From: Rhizobiales bacterium UBA1912
GTDB lineage: Bacteria > Pseudomonadota > Alphaproteobacteria > Rhizobiales > Devosiaceae
Direction: 5' to 3'
NCBI GenBank assembly: GCA_002337455.1
Contig: DDGC01000021.1
Coordinates: forward strand, 186,001-250,000
DNA length: 64,000 nt
Position 1 is the stretch's first letter. Each line of letters opens with the position of its first letter. The notes beneath the pieces are model-generated. The model saw nothing but the letters and a program-made list of their open reading frames with translations. It searched no databases and was not told the DNA's origin. Shown in pieces: positions 40,727 to 48,983 of this stretch. A program made the position numbers and the translations under genes.

Positions 40727-41959
40727 GTGACGGCAGTGATGGATAAAATGCTGGAAAATGGCATCGCGCTGGCCGAACGGGTGCGCGACATCAAGGTCTC
40801 GTTTATCGTCCGCATCAGCGAGGATGCTGCGGCGCGCAAGAAGGCGGGCGAAGACATAATTTCGCTCGGAACCGGAGAGCCCGATTTCGATACCCCAGAC
40901 TTCGCCAAGGCGGCCGCAAAAGCCGCGATAGATCGGGGCGAGACGAAATATACGGCGAACAGCGGAACCGCTGAGCTCAAGACCGCGATCGTTGCTGAAT
41001 ATGCCCGCAAGGGAATGGCCATTGAAACGGGCAATGTCATCGCTTCGGCTGGCGCCAAGCAGGTGTTGTTCAACGCCTTCATGGCCACGCTCGATCCGGG
41101 CGATGAAGTCATAATTCCCGCGCCGTACTGGACGAGCTATGTCGACATCGTAACGATCTGCGGCGGCGTGCCGGTCGTCGTAACGACGCGCGGCGACAAT
41201 GGCTTTGTGCTCTCTCCCGAGCAGCTTGAGCGCGCGATTACACCGCGGACCAGATGGGTGCTCATCAATTCGCCGTCCAACCCCTCGGGCGCCGCGTATG
41301 ACGGCGACCAGATGCGGGCACTGCTGCCCGTCTTGCAGCGCCGTCCCGGCGTTGGTCTGATGTCGGACGAGATCTACGAACATCTCGTCTATGACGACTT
41401 CAAATTCGTATCCGCCCTAGAGGCGTTGCCCGAACTCTCCGGGCGCATCCTTGTTATCAACGGGGTTTCCAAGGCCTATGCCATGACCGGTTGGCGTCTT
41501 GGTTACGGAATCGGCCCAAAGGTATTGATCTCAGCGATGTCGGTCGTGCAGGGGCAAGCGACCTCAGCGCCTTCGTCCATCTCGCAGGCCGCGGCTGTGG
41601 GCGCCTTGACCGGCCCCCGGGACATCCTTGCCGAACGCCGAGACGATTTCATGCGCCGCCGCGACCTTATCGTGTCCGGTCTCAACGCGATCGATGGCAT
41701 CGCGTGCGCCAATCCGCGCGGTGCCTTCTACGTCTTTCCAGACTGCTCCGGCCTGTTGGGGCGCACGACGCCGGACGGCGAACGCATCGGCACCGACATG
41801 GAGCTTTGCCAATACTACCTCAGGGCGGCCGGCGTGGCCGTTGTACCCGGTACCGTGTTCGGCGCTCCTGGCCATTTCAGAATTTCCTATGCCTACGCAC
41901 AATCCGCCCTTGAAAAAGGGCTCGACCGCATAGCGGTGGCCAGCGCCGCCCTCGTCTAA
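40727..41959 (+). CDS. Class I aminotransferase (AspAT subgroup Igamma-like), probable 2-aminoadipate transaminase
   Basis: 410 residues from GTG 40727 (GGTGG 9 nt upstream); ATG 40739 or 40748 are alternatives. PLP enzyme: LGTGEPDFDTP near the N-terminus, YTANSGTAELKTAI, substrate-loop NSPSNPSGAAY, SDEIYEHLVYDD, PLP lysine in NGVSKAYAMTGWRLGYG, and a C-terminal Arg in FRISYA for the alpha-carboxylate. By sequence it is close to aspartate/prephenate-type aminotransferases. It is placed directly before the ALDH7 and HglS genes, where the missing step is 2-aminoadipate to 2-oxoadipate, so that substrate is inferred from context. Confidence 0.85.
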   Translation: MTAVMDKMLENGIALAERVRDIKVSFIVRISEDAAARKKAGEDIISLGTGEPDFDTPDFAKAAAKAAIDRGETKYTANSGTAELKTAIVAEYARKGMAIETGNVIASAGAKQVLFNAFMATLDPGDEVIIPAPYWTSYVDIVTICGGVPVVVTTRGDNGFVLSPEQLERAITPRTRWVLINSPSNPSGAAYDGDQMRALLPVLQRRPGVGLMSDEIYEHLVYDDFKFVSALEALPELSGRILVINGVSKAYAMTGWRLGYGIGPKVLISAMSVVQGQATSAPSSISQAAAVGALTGPRDILAERRDDFMRRRDLIVSGLNAIDGIACANPRGAFYVFPDCSGLLGRTTPDGERIGTDMELCQYYLRAAGVAVVPGTVFGAPGHFRISYAYAQSALEKGLDRIAVASAALV

Positions 41960-41985
41960 ACTCAGAAATTCAGGATCGCATTTCG

Positions 41986-43482
41986 ATGAAACACACAGAC
42001 ATTCTTAGCGCAGCCCACCTCACCGAAGCCGACCTGACCGGAGGATCGCTGAAGGTCCATAGCCCGGTGGACGGCGCCGTCATCGGCGAGATCGCAACGC
42101 ACACCCCCGCCGATGTCGAAGCGATGATCGTGAAGGCAAAGAACGCTTTCGACGCATGGAAGCGCGTGCCCGCACCGCGCCGCGGCGAACTTATCCGCCT
42201 GTTCGGTGAGGAACTCCGTGCCGCCAAGGACGAGCTTGGCGCCCTGGTGACGCTCGAATGTGGCAAGATCTTCCAGGAAGGCCTTGGTGAAGTTCAGGAG
42301 ATGATCGACATCTGCGATCTGGCCGTCGGCCAGTCGCGCCAGCTCTATGGTCTGACGATTGCGTCCGAGCGTCCGGGCCACTCGATGCGCGAAACCTGGC
42401 ACCCTATGGGCGTCACCGGCGTGATCACCGCGTTCAACTTCCCCGTTGCGCCTTTCGCCTGGAATTTCGCCCTTGCCATCGTTTGCGGTGACCCGGTGAT
42501 CTGGAAGCCCTCGGAAAAAACCCCGCTGTCGGCTATCGCGACCGCAAAGATCTGGGAGCGCGCCGTGGCCCGGTTCGGTTCGGAGGCGCCCGACGGGTTG
42601 CTGCATGTCGCAATCGGACTCGGCGATGTCGGTGAGGTGCTGACGCGCTCCAAAGACGTGCCGATCATCTCGGCAACCGGATCGACCCGCATGGGCCGGA
42701 TTGTCGGCCCGGTCGTCGCCGAGCGCTTCGGCAGGGCGATCCTCGAACTGGGTGGCAACAACGCAATGATCGTGGCGCCATCGGCAGACCTCGACAACGC
42801 TATCCGTGCCATCGTTTTTTCGGCGGTCGGCACTTGTGGTCAGCGGTGCACCAGCCTGCGCCGCCTGTTTGTCCACGAGGACATCCGCGACGAACTGGTC
42901 AGCAAGCTCAAAGCCGTCTATGAGGCCCTGCCGATCGGAAACCCACTTGAGGCCGGAACGCTTGTCGGCCCGCTGATCGACGCCGACGCCCATACCATGA
43001 TGGAAAACGCTCTCGAAGCTGCAAAGGCGCAGGGTGGCAAGGTCACCGGTGGCGCCAAGGCTGAAGGCGTAGGCGAAGGCCGCTACGTCCACCCTGCAAT
43101 CGTCGAGATGCCCGGGCAAACGGAAATCGCAAAAGCCGAAACCTTCGCACCGATCCTCTACGTCATGTCCTACAAATCGCTCGATGAGGCCATCGCGCTG
43201 CACAACGATGTGCCCCAAGGTCTCTCGAGCTGCATTTTCTCGACCGACGTGCGCGAAACCGAGACGTTCCTTTCGGCATTCGGTTCCGACTGTGGCATTG
43301 CCAACGTCAACATCGGGCCCTCCGGTGCCGAGATCGGCGGCGCATTCGGCGGTGAAAAGGAAACCGGTGGCGGGCGCGAGAGTGGTTCGGACGTCTGGAA
43401 GGCCTATATGCGCCGCCAGACCAACACTGTGAACTATTCCCGCGAACTGCCGCTGGCCCAGGGCATCAGGTTCGAGATCTAG
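41986..43482 (+). CDS. amaB: ALDH7/antiquitin-type dehydrogenase (alpha-aminoadipate semialdehyde / P6C dehydrogenase)
   Basis: 498 residues. Oxidises alpha-aminoadipate semialdehyde (open form of piperideine-6-carboxylate) to 2-aminoadipate with NAD. The antiquitin-specific segments are unmistakable: EMIDICDLAVGQSRQLYGLTI, ERPGHSMRETWHP, VTGVITAFNFPVA, catalytic Glu in LELGGNNA and Cys in GTCGQRCTSLRR, and the ALDH7 C-terminus with GPSGAEIGGAFGGEKETGGGRESGSDVWK. Length matches the family (about 500). It follows the aminotransferase by 26 nt and precedes hglS by 6 nt. Equivalent to Pseudomonas AmaB and human ALDH7A1. Confidence 0.9.
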   Translation: MKHTDILSAAHLTEADLTGGSLKVHSPVDGAVIGEIATHTPADVEAMIVKAKNAFDAWKRVPAPRRGELIRLFGEELRAAKDELGALVTLECGKIFQEGLGEVQEMIDICDLAVGQSRQLYGLTIASERPGHSMRETWHPMGVTGVITAFNFPVAPFAWNFALAIVCGDPVIWKPSEKTPLSAIATAKIWERAVARFGSEAPDGLLHVAIGLGDVGEVLTRSKDVPIISATGSTRMGRIVGPVVAERFGRAILELGGNNAMIVAPSADLDNAIRAIVFSAVGTCGQRCTSLRRLFVHEDIRDELVSKLKAVYEALPIGNPLEAGTLVGPLIDADAHTMMENALEAAKAQGGKVTGGAKAEGVGEGRYVHPAIVEMPGQTEIAKAETFAPILYVMSYKSLDEAIALHNDVPQGLSSCIFSTDVRETETFLSAFGSDCGIANVNIGPSGAEIGGAFGGEKETGGGRESGSDVWKAYMRRQTNTVNYSRELPLAQGIRFEI

Positions 43483-43488
43483 GATCGG

Positions 43489-44892
43489 GTGATGACTGAC
43501 TTTCTCTCAAAGAGCGATATTCGCGCGCGGTTTTGCCGGGCGATGTCCGATATGTACAAGGACGAGGTCCCGCTTTACGGCGACCTGATGGACCTCGTGC
43601 GCGATGCCAATGAAAAGGTTGTCGCCAACGATCCGGAACTACGCCGTCGGCTAACCGAGCTGGACAATCTCGATCGGATTTCCGAGGAACGGCACGGCGC
43701 GATCCGGCTTGGTAAACCCGAAGAGCTGGCGATGATACGCCGCTTGTTCGCGGTCATGGGAATGGAGCCGGTAGGCTATTACGACCTCTCGGTCGCCGGC
43801 ATTCCTGTGCATTCCACGGCGTTCCGTCCTACCACCGGCGAAGCGCTCAAGCGCAGCCCGTTCAGGGTGTTCACTTCGCTGCTGCGACTTGAGCTGATCG
43901 ACAATGCGGAACTGCGCCGGCGGGCGGAAGCTATCCTCGCCGAACGGGACATCTTTACCCCCCGTGTCAGAAAGCTGATCGAGCAATCCGAAGCTGAAGG
44001 TGGATTGCGCGATGCCGACGCCGAAGCGTTCATTTCCGAAGCGCTCGAAACCTTCCGCTGGCACTCCGATGCAACGGTCTCCGAAGAGACGTATCAGGAG
44101 CTGCACGACGCCCACCGGCTGATCGCCGACGTGGTGAGCTTCAAAGGACCGCACATCAACCACCTGACACCGCGGACGCTCGATATCGACGCTGTGCAGT
44201 CAATGATGCCCGAACGGGGCATCACTCCCAAAGCGGTTATTGAAGGCCCGCCGCCGCGCGATTGCCCCATTCTCCTGCGTCAGACGAGCTTCAAGGCGCT
44301 CGAAGAGCAGATCGCTTTCCTCGCTGGAGGTCGCGATCGCGTATTCGGCCGGCACACCGCCCGGTTTGGCGAGATCGAACAGCGTGGTGTCGCGCTTAAG
44401 CCCAAGGGACGTGAGCTTTACGACGAACTTCTTGCATCCGCGCGCGGACTGGCTCAGCCCAAAGCGGATGGGTCCAACATCGCCCAATACATGCGCGCTC
44501 TCAGAGAAGTCTTTGCGCCCATGCCCGACAGCTACGGCCTTCTGCGCACCAAAGGTCTTGCCTATTTCCATTACTTCCTGACCGGGAAGAGAAGGGCTGC
44601 GCCAAAGGCCGAACTTCCACGCGATTTGGACGCGCTCGTCGACAAGGGTTACGTCAGTTTCGATCCCATTGTTTACGAGGATTTCCTGCCGGTTTCGGCT
44701 GCAGGAATTTTCCAGTCAAACCTTGGCGACAACGCCACAAGGGAAAGCCTTGCGCGCTCCAATCGGGACGTCTTCGAAGAGGCGCTCGGCGCTCCCGTCG
44801 CCGACGAGTTTGCGCTCTATCAGGCCCTTGAGGACGCTTCGATCAACGAGGTCCTGCGAGCCGTGAAAACGCTCGAAACCGTAGCCGGCTAA
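43489..44892 (+). CDS. hglS: 2-oxoadipate dioxygenase/decarboxylase (HglS, DUF1338)
   Basis: 467 residues. HglS (YdcJ family) is an Fe(II) enzyme converting 2-oxoadipate plus O2 to D-2-hydroxyglutarate and CO2. The metal ligands described for the Pseudomonas enzyme (two His and a Glu) are conserved: H68 in EERHGAIRLG with the substrate Arg four residues on (R72), H224 in GPHINHLTPRTLD, and E294/E296 in RFGEIEQRGVAL. Further family motifs: YYDLSVAGIPVHSTAFRP and the C-terminal YEDFLPVSAAGIFQSNLG. Lies 6 nt from both neighbours in the order ALDH7-hglS-D2HGDH, exactly the order of the reactions. Confidence 0.92.
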   Translation: MMTDFLSKSDIRARFCRAMSDMYKDEVPLYGDLMDLVRDANEKVVANDPELRRRLTELDNLDRISEERHGAIRLGKPEELAMIRRLFAVMGMEPVGYYDLSVAGIPVHSTAFRPTTGEALKRSPFRVFTSLLRLELIDNAELRRRAEAILAERDIFTPRVRKLIEQSEAEGGLRDADAEAFISEALETFRWHSDATVSEETYQELHDAHRLIADVVSFKGPHINHLTPRTLDIDAVQSMMPERGITPKAVIEGPPPRDCPILLRQTSFKALEEQIAFLAGGRDRVFGRHTARFGEIEQRGVALKPKGRELYDELLASARGLAQPKADGSNIAQYMRALREVFAPMPDSYGLLRTKGLAYFHYFLTGKRRAAPKAELPRDLDALVDKGYVSFDPIVYEDFLPVSAAGIFQSNLGDNATRESLARSNRDVFEEALGAPVADEFALYQALEDASINEVLRAVKTLETVAG

Positions 44893-44898
44893 GTCGCG

Positions 44899-47778
44899 AT
44901 GCCCGCTTCTGCGCCACCCGATCACGCCCGCCTCCAACGCTTCATCGCAGCGCTTGAAGCGGGCGGCTTCTCGGGGGACATAGAGACCGGGTTTGCGACC
45001 CGCGAAGTGCTCGCGACGGACAATTCGATCTACCGCCTGCCGCCCGTTGCCGCGATTTTCCCCCGTACCCGCACCGATATTGTTGTTGCGGGGCGGGCGG
45101 TTGCAAGCTGCGGGGCGGACGGGCCCAGTCTGACGGCGCGCGGCGGGGGAACCGGCACCAACGGGCAATCGCTCAACGAGGGCGTCATCCTCGACACCTC
45201 CCGCTATCTCACCAACATCCTCGATTTCGATCCCGATGCCAGGACAGTGACTGTCGAGCCCGGCGTGGTTCTCGATCAGCTCAACGCGTTTCTCGCGCCG
45301 CATGGCTGGTTTTTCCCGCCGACGGTATCGACAGCCTCGCGCGCAACGCTGGGCGGCATGGTGGCCACCGATGCCTCCGGCAAGGGATCGCGCCGCTACG
45401 GCCGGACGTCGGACTATGTCGAACGGCTCGACCTGGCGCTGGCCGATGGCACCGAGGTGTCAGTCGCCCCGCTGGACCGGGCCGAACTGGCGCGCACCAT
45501 AGCGGACGGGGGGCGGGTCGGAGAAATTGTAGCAACGGCCAAGGCAGAACTCGACGCGGCGCGGCCGCACTTCGAAGACATCTTCCCCAGGATGAATCGC
45601 GGCCTCACCGGTTACAACCTCAAGGAAGCCCTGCCGGAAGATGGTGGACTGAACCTTTGCAAAATCCTGGCAGGTTCGGAAGGCACCCTTGCACTGACAA
45701 CGGCGATCAAGTTGCGCTTGGCCCGCAAGCCCCGGCTCAGTGGTTTGATGGTGCTGTTTTACGATACCTTTTCAAGGGCTCTCGCGCACGTCCCCAAACT
45801 GGTCGAGGCCAATCCGTTGGCCGTCGAAATCCTCGATGATAAGATATTGGGCCTTGCGCGGACCGATCCGGTCTGGGCGAACCTTTCCGCGCTGTTTGGC
45901 GCACTTGAGGGCGATGTCGGCGCCGTGAATTTTGTCGAGGTCACAGGAGAAACCGCCGGGGAAATCGCCGCAGGTCTGGCAGACATTGAGCGGCACCTGA
46001 CGGGAGACAATAATGCATTCCTGATGCGTCAGGTCACCGAGCCCGCCGCCATCGAGGCGGCATGGGCGTTGCGGGCCAAATCGGTCGGGTTGCTTGGTGC
46101 GCTCGAAGGCAGGCGCAAAGCCTACCCGTTCGTCGAGGACACCGCCGTCCCGCCCGAAAATCTCGTGGCCTATGTCGCCGAGTTCCGCGCCCTTCTGGAT
46201 TCGTGCAGTGTGGCCTACGGCATGTTTGGCCATGCCGACGTCGGTTGCCTGCACGTCCGGCCAACTCTGGATATGACTGCCCCTGCCGATCGCGCGCTTG
46301 TCCGGGAAATTTCGGACGGCGTTCAGGCGCTGACCCGCAAATACAGCGGGCTGATCTGGGGAGAACATGGACGCGGGGTGCGAGGCGAATACCTTGAAGA
46401 GGTGTTTGGCCCGGATCTCTATCCAGTGGTCCGGCGCATCAAGGCGCTGTTTGATCCCGAAAATCGCCTCAACCCCGGCAAACTCGCCAGCCCCACCGGG
46501 AGCGGCCGAACGGTGCTGCGCATCGATGAGGTGCCTTTCCGGGGGGCCAGCGATGCGACAATCGCCGAGGCGTTTCAGCTGCCGTACGAAAAGGCGGTCT
46601 CGTGCAACGGCAACGGCGCATGTCACGACTGGAATCCGGCGCGGCCCATGTGTCCTTCCTACAAGGCGACCCGCGACAAGACCCAATCGCCCAATGGGCG
46701 CGCAAGCCTCTTCCGGGCTTGGGCGCGTGAACCCTCTGCCGGGGCCGAAGCAGCGCTCAAGCAAAGTCTCGATACGTGCCTTTCGTGTCGCTCCTGCGCT
46801 ACGGCCTGCCCGGTCAAGGTCGATATTCCGACGATGAAATCGCGATTCCTTGAGAGCTATTACACGCGCCACGCCCGCTCGCCGCGCGATCTGCTGGTGC
46901 GGGTGATGGAGCCGGCAATTCTTGCGGCTCGAAAGGCAGGCGCTTTGGCCAATGCCGCGTTGCACAACCCGCTCGGCCGGGCCGCAATGGGTGTCATAGG
47001 CCTTGCCGGCCTCCCGAAATTTGCCGTCCGAACCCTCGAAGCCCGGCTCAGGAGCGAAGGAATAGCGCAGCTCGATCTGGCCAACCCGCCCCGCGATGAA
47101 CGGGCCGTGGTGGTGATACCCGATAGCTTTCTCGCCAGTTTCGATGTCGAACCTGTTGTTGCCACGGCCAGGGTGCTGCGAAATCTGGGATTTGTTCCTC
47201 TGGTCGCACCGGTCATGATGAACGGCAAGGCGCTTGAAGTTCGGGGCTACGGGCGCGCCTACGCCAAGGCGAAGAAAAAACTGCGCGATCGGCTTGCCCG
47301 AATTGCCAAACTGAACATTCCGATGGTCGCCATCGAACCCGCCACCACGATGCAGGCACGAACGGACGGCGCGAAATTTCTCCTCCCGATCGAGACGTTC
47401 CTGGCGGAGTGTTGCGCAGGGCGCCCATCGGTCCAGCCAGGCGCTGCCGTAAGGAAGTTGTTTCTTCATTGCACGGAGTCGTCGTCGGGTCCGGCGGCGG
47501 GCAGCCAGTGGAAAGCAGTCTTTGCCGCGCACGGAGCCGATGTAGAGGTCGTTGAGACAGGGTGTTGCGGCATGAGCGGGCTCTTTGGGCACGAGGCCGA
47601 GCACCTGGAAATGTCGCGCCGGATCTTTGAGCTCTCCTGGGCCAAGCCACTGTCGAGTGGCGAGGGGATGGCGACGGGCTTTTCCTGCCGATGTCAGACG
47701 AAGCGCCTCATCGGCCGGCGTTTGCTGCATCCCATCGAAGTGCTTGCCGAAAGCATCGGGTGCAGCGTAGGTGCGTGA
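44899..47778 (+). CDS. YdiJ-type D-2-hydroxyglutarate dehydrogenase (FAD and Fe-S fusion)
   Basis: 959 residues, three parts. First is an FAD-binding PCMH domain (about 45-230): VEPGVVLDQLNAFLAPHGW, STASRATLGGMVATDASGKGSRRYG. Second is the FAD-oxidase C domain (about 260-540): GSEGTLALTTAIKL, GHADVGCLHVRP, GEHGRGVRGEY. Third is a C-terminal Fe-S part with CNGNGACHDWNP (about 568), CLSCRSCATACPVKVD (about 629-644) and the CCG-domain motif ETGCCGMSGLFGHEAEH (about 889). This is the YdiJ architecture, shown in Pseudomonas to oxidise D-2-hydroxyglutarate to 2-oxoglutarate with electrons going to the respiratory chain. Directly after hglS it finishes the lysine route. Confidence 0.9.
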   Translation: MPASAPPDHARLQRFIAALEAGGFSGDIETGFATREVLATDNSIYRLPPVAAIFPRTRTDIVVAGRAVASCGADGPSLTARGGGTGTNGQSLNEGVILDTSRYLTNILDFDPDARTVTVEPGVVLDQLNAFLAPHGWFFPPTVSTASRATLGGMVATDASGKGSRRYGRTSDYVERLDLALADGTEVSVAPLDRAELARTIADGGRVGEIVATAKAELDAARPHFEDIFPRMNRGLTGYNLKEALPEDGGLNLCKILAGSEGTLALTTAIKLRLARKPRLSGLMVLFYDTFSRALAHVPKLVEANPLAVEILDDKILGLARTDPVWANLSALFGALEGDVGAVNFVEVTGETAGEIAAGLADIERHLTGDNNAFLMRQVTEPAAIEAAWALRAKSVGLLGALEGRRKAYPFVEDTAVPPENLVAYVAEFRALLDSCSVAYGMFGHADVGCLHVRPTLDMTAPADRALVREISDGVQALTRKYSGLIWGEHGRGVRGEYLEEVFGPDLYPVVRRIKALFDPENRLNPGKLASPTGSGRTVLRIDEVPFRGASDATIAEAFQLPYEKAVSCNGNGACHDWNPARPMCPSYKATRDKTQSPNGRASLFRAWAREPSAGAEAALKQSLDTCLSCRSCATACPVKVDIPTMKSRFLESYYTRHARSPRDLLVRVMEPAILAARKAGALANAALHNPLGRAAMGVIGLAGLPKFAVRTLEARLRSEGIAQLDLANPPRDERAVVVIPDSFLASFDVEPVVATARVLRNLGFVPLVAPVMMNGKALEVRGYGRAYAKAKKKLRDRLARIAKLNIPMVAIEPATTMQARTDGAKFLLPIETFLAECCAGRPSVQPGAAVRKLFLHCTESSSGPAAGSQWKAVFAAHGADVEVVETGCCGMSGLFGHEAEHLEMSRRIFELSWAKPLSSGEGMATGFSCRCQTKRLIGRRLLHPIEVLAESIGCSVGA

Positions 47779-47839
47779 CGGGCGCCGGCGAACGCTGCTA
47801 CAACGAGCAGATAGTTCGTCGTCAGCCTCCCGATTGCCT

Positions 47840-48751
47840 ATGTCCATTCCGCGCCGTTTTTTACCTTCCATGTCGCTTCTCACAGCCTTCGACGCGGCCG
47901 CGCGGCTCGAGAGCTTCACATTGGCGGCAGAGGAGCTTTCGATCTCCCAAAGTGCCGTGTCGCGGCAGATCAGGCTGCTCGAAGAACAGATCGGAACGCA
48001 GCTTTTTGTCCGCGAGCGGCAAACTGTGCGCCTTTCCGATGCAGGAGCTGCATACGCGCGCGAAATCGGCGATGCGCTGCAAACCATCGGCAACGCCTCG
48101 CTGAATCTGCGCGTCAATCCGCAAGGGGGCGTGCTCAATCTCGCCATACTGCCGACTTTGGGAACGCGCTGGCTCGCACCCCGTCTGCCGCGATTCCTGA
48201 CTCAGCATCCGGGCATCACCATCAACCTTTCGACCCGGCTTTCGGCGTTCGATTTTCAATCCGATCCGCTGGACGCCGCCATCCACTTTGGCGATGCCCC
48301 CTGGGCGGGAACCGAAGGGGTCAAGCTGATGGGGGAGGCCGTTTCACCGGTATGTTCCCCGGATTTCTTGGCCGAAAACCCAGTGAGCGCACCGGCTGAC
48401 CTGCTTGGCCTGCCGCTCATTCACCTGGCCAGCCGTCCCGATCAATGGGATGAGTGGTTCACAAATCACGGCGTTGAAACAGGTCCTTTGCGCGGCATGT
48501 TGTTCGACCAGTTCGCAACGGCAGCCCAGGCCGCCGCGTCCGGACTCGGTGTGGCATTGTTGCCGACGTTCCTGATCGACGGCGACATGCAAAGAGGCGA
48601 TCTGGTCCCGGTCTTTGATACGCCGATGCCTGGCCGTCAGTTCTATTTCCTCGTCTGGCCGAAAACGCGGGCAGGGCATGGCCCGCTGGCCAAGTTCAAG
48701 CGATGGCTGGTGGATGAGGCGAGAGAGAGCGAAGAAACCGCTACGGACTGA
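47840..48751 (+). CDS. LysR-family regulator (GcvA-like)
   Basis: 303 residues from ATG 47840 (an internal ATG at 47870 is possible). N-terminal wHTH: SLLTAFDAAARLESFTLAAEELSISQSAVSRQIRLLEEQIGTQLFVRE. The effector domain starts at about residue 95 (LNLAILPTLGTRWLAPRLPRF), the GcvA/AmpR type of sequence. It begins 62 nt after the D-2-hydroxyglutarate dehydrogenase gene and points the same way, so it is a candidate regulator of the lysine-type operon or of the next locus (Gfo/Idh/MocA-AKR fusion, 233 bp further). Co-inducer unknown. Confidence 0.85.
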   Translation: MSIPRRFLPSMSLLTAFDAAARLESFTLAAEELSISQSAVSRQIRLLEEQIGTQLFVRERQTVRLSDAGAAYAREIGDALQTIGNASLNLRVNPQGGVLNLAILPTLGTRWLAPRLPRFLTQHPGITINLSTRLSAFDFQSDPLDAAIHFGDAPWAGTEGVKLMGEAVSPVCSPDFLAENPVSAPADLLGLPLIHLASRPDQWDEWFTNHGVETGPLRGMLFDQFATAAQAAASGLGVALLPTFLIDGDMQRGDLVPVFDTPMPGRQFYFLVWPKTRAGHGPLAKFKRWLVDEARESEETATD

Positions 48752-48983
48752 GTGTAAGCTGATCGACCGCTACGGCTGCAGCAACGCGATAGCGTCATAG
48801 GTTCCGCAAACAGTTCGGTCGTGGCCGGCCGCTGCGACGAGTCCGAACGCTCGACCGGGGTGAGCTTTGCACGCTGCACTGCCGGAAGGCTAAAGAAGCC
48901 CTGAAACCTGAAGTCGCCTGCGCACTTGTGCGGCCCCGATTTAATGCCAGTATGCAGCCGGTGATTCAGGGAGGCCGGTTACC

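Noticed and set aside
45772..48147. 791-codon antisense frame opposite the D-2-hydroxyglutarate dehydrogenase and LysR genes
   Set aside because: Very long but a typical GC-rich shadow; it spans two real genes and an intergenic gap, and encodes no recognisable domain.
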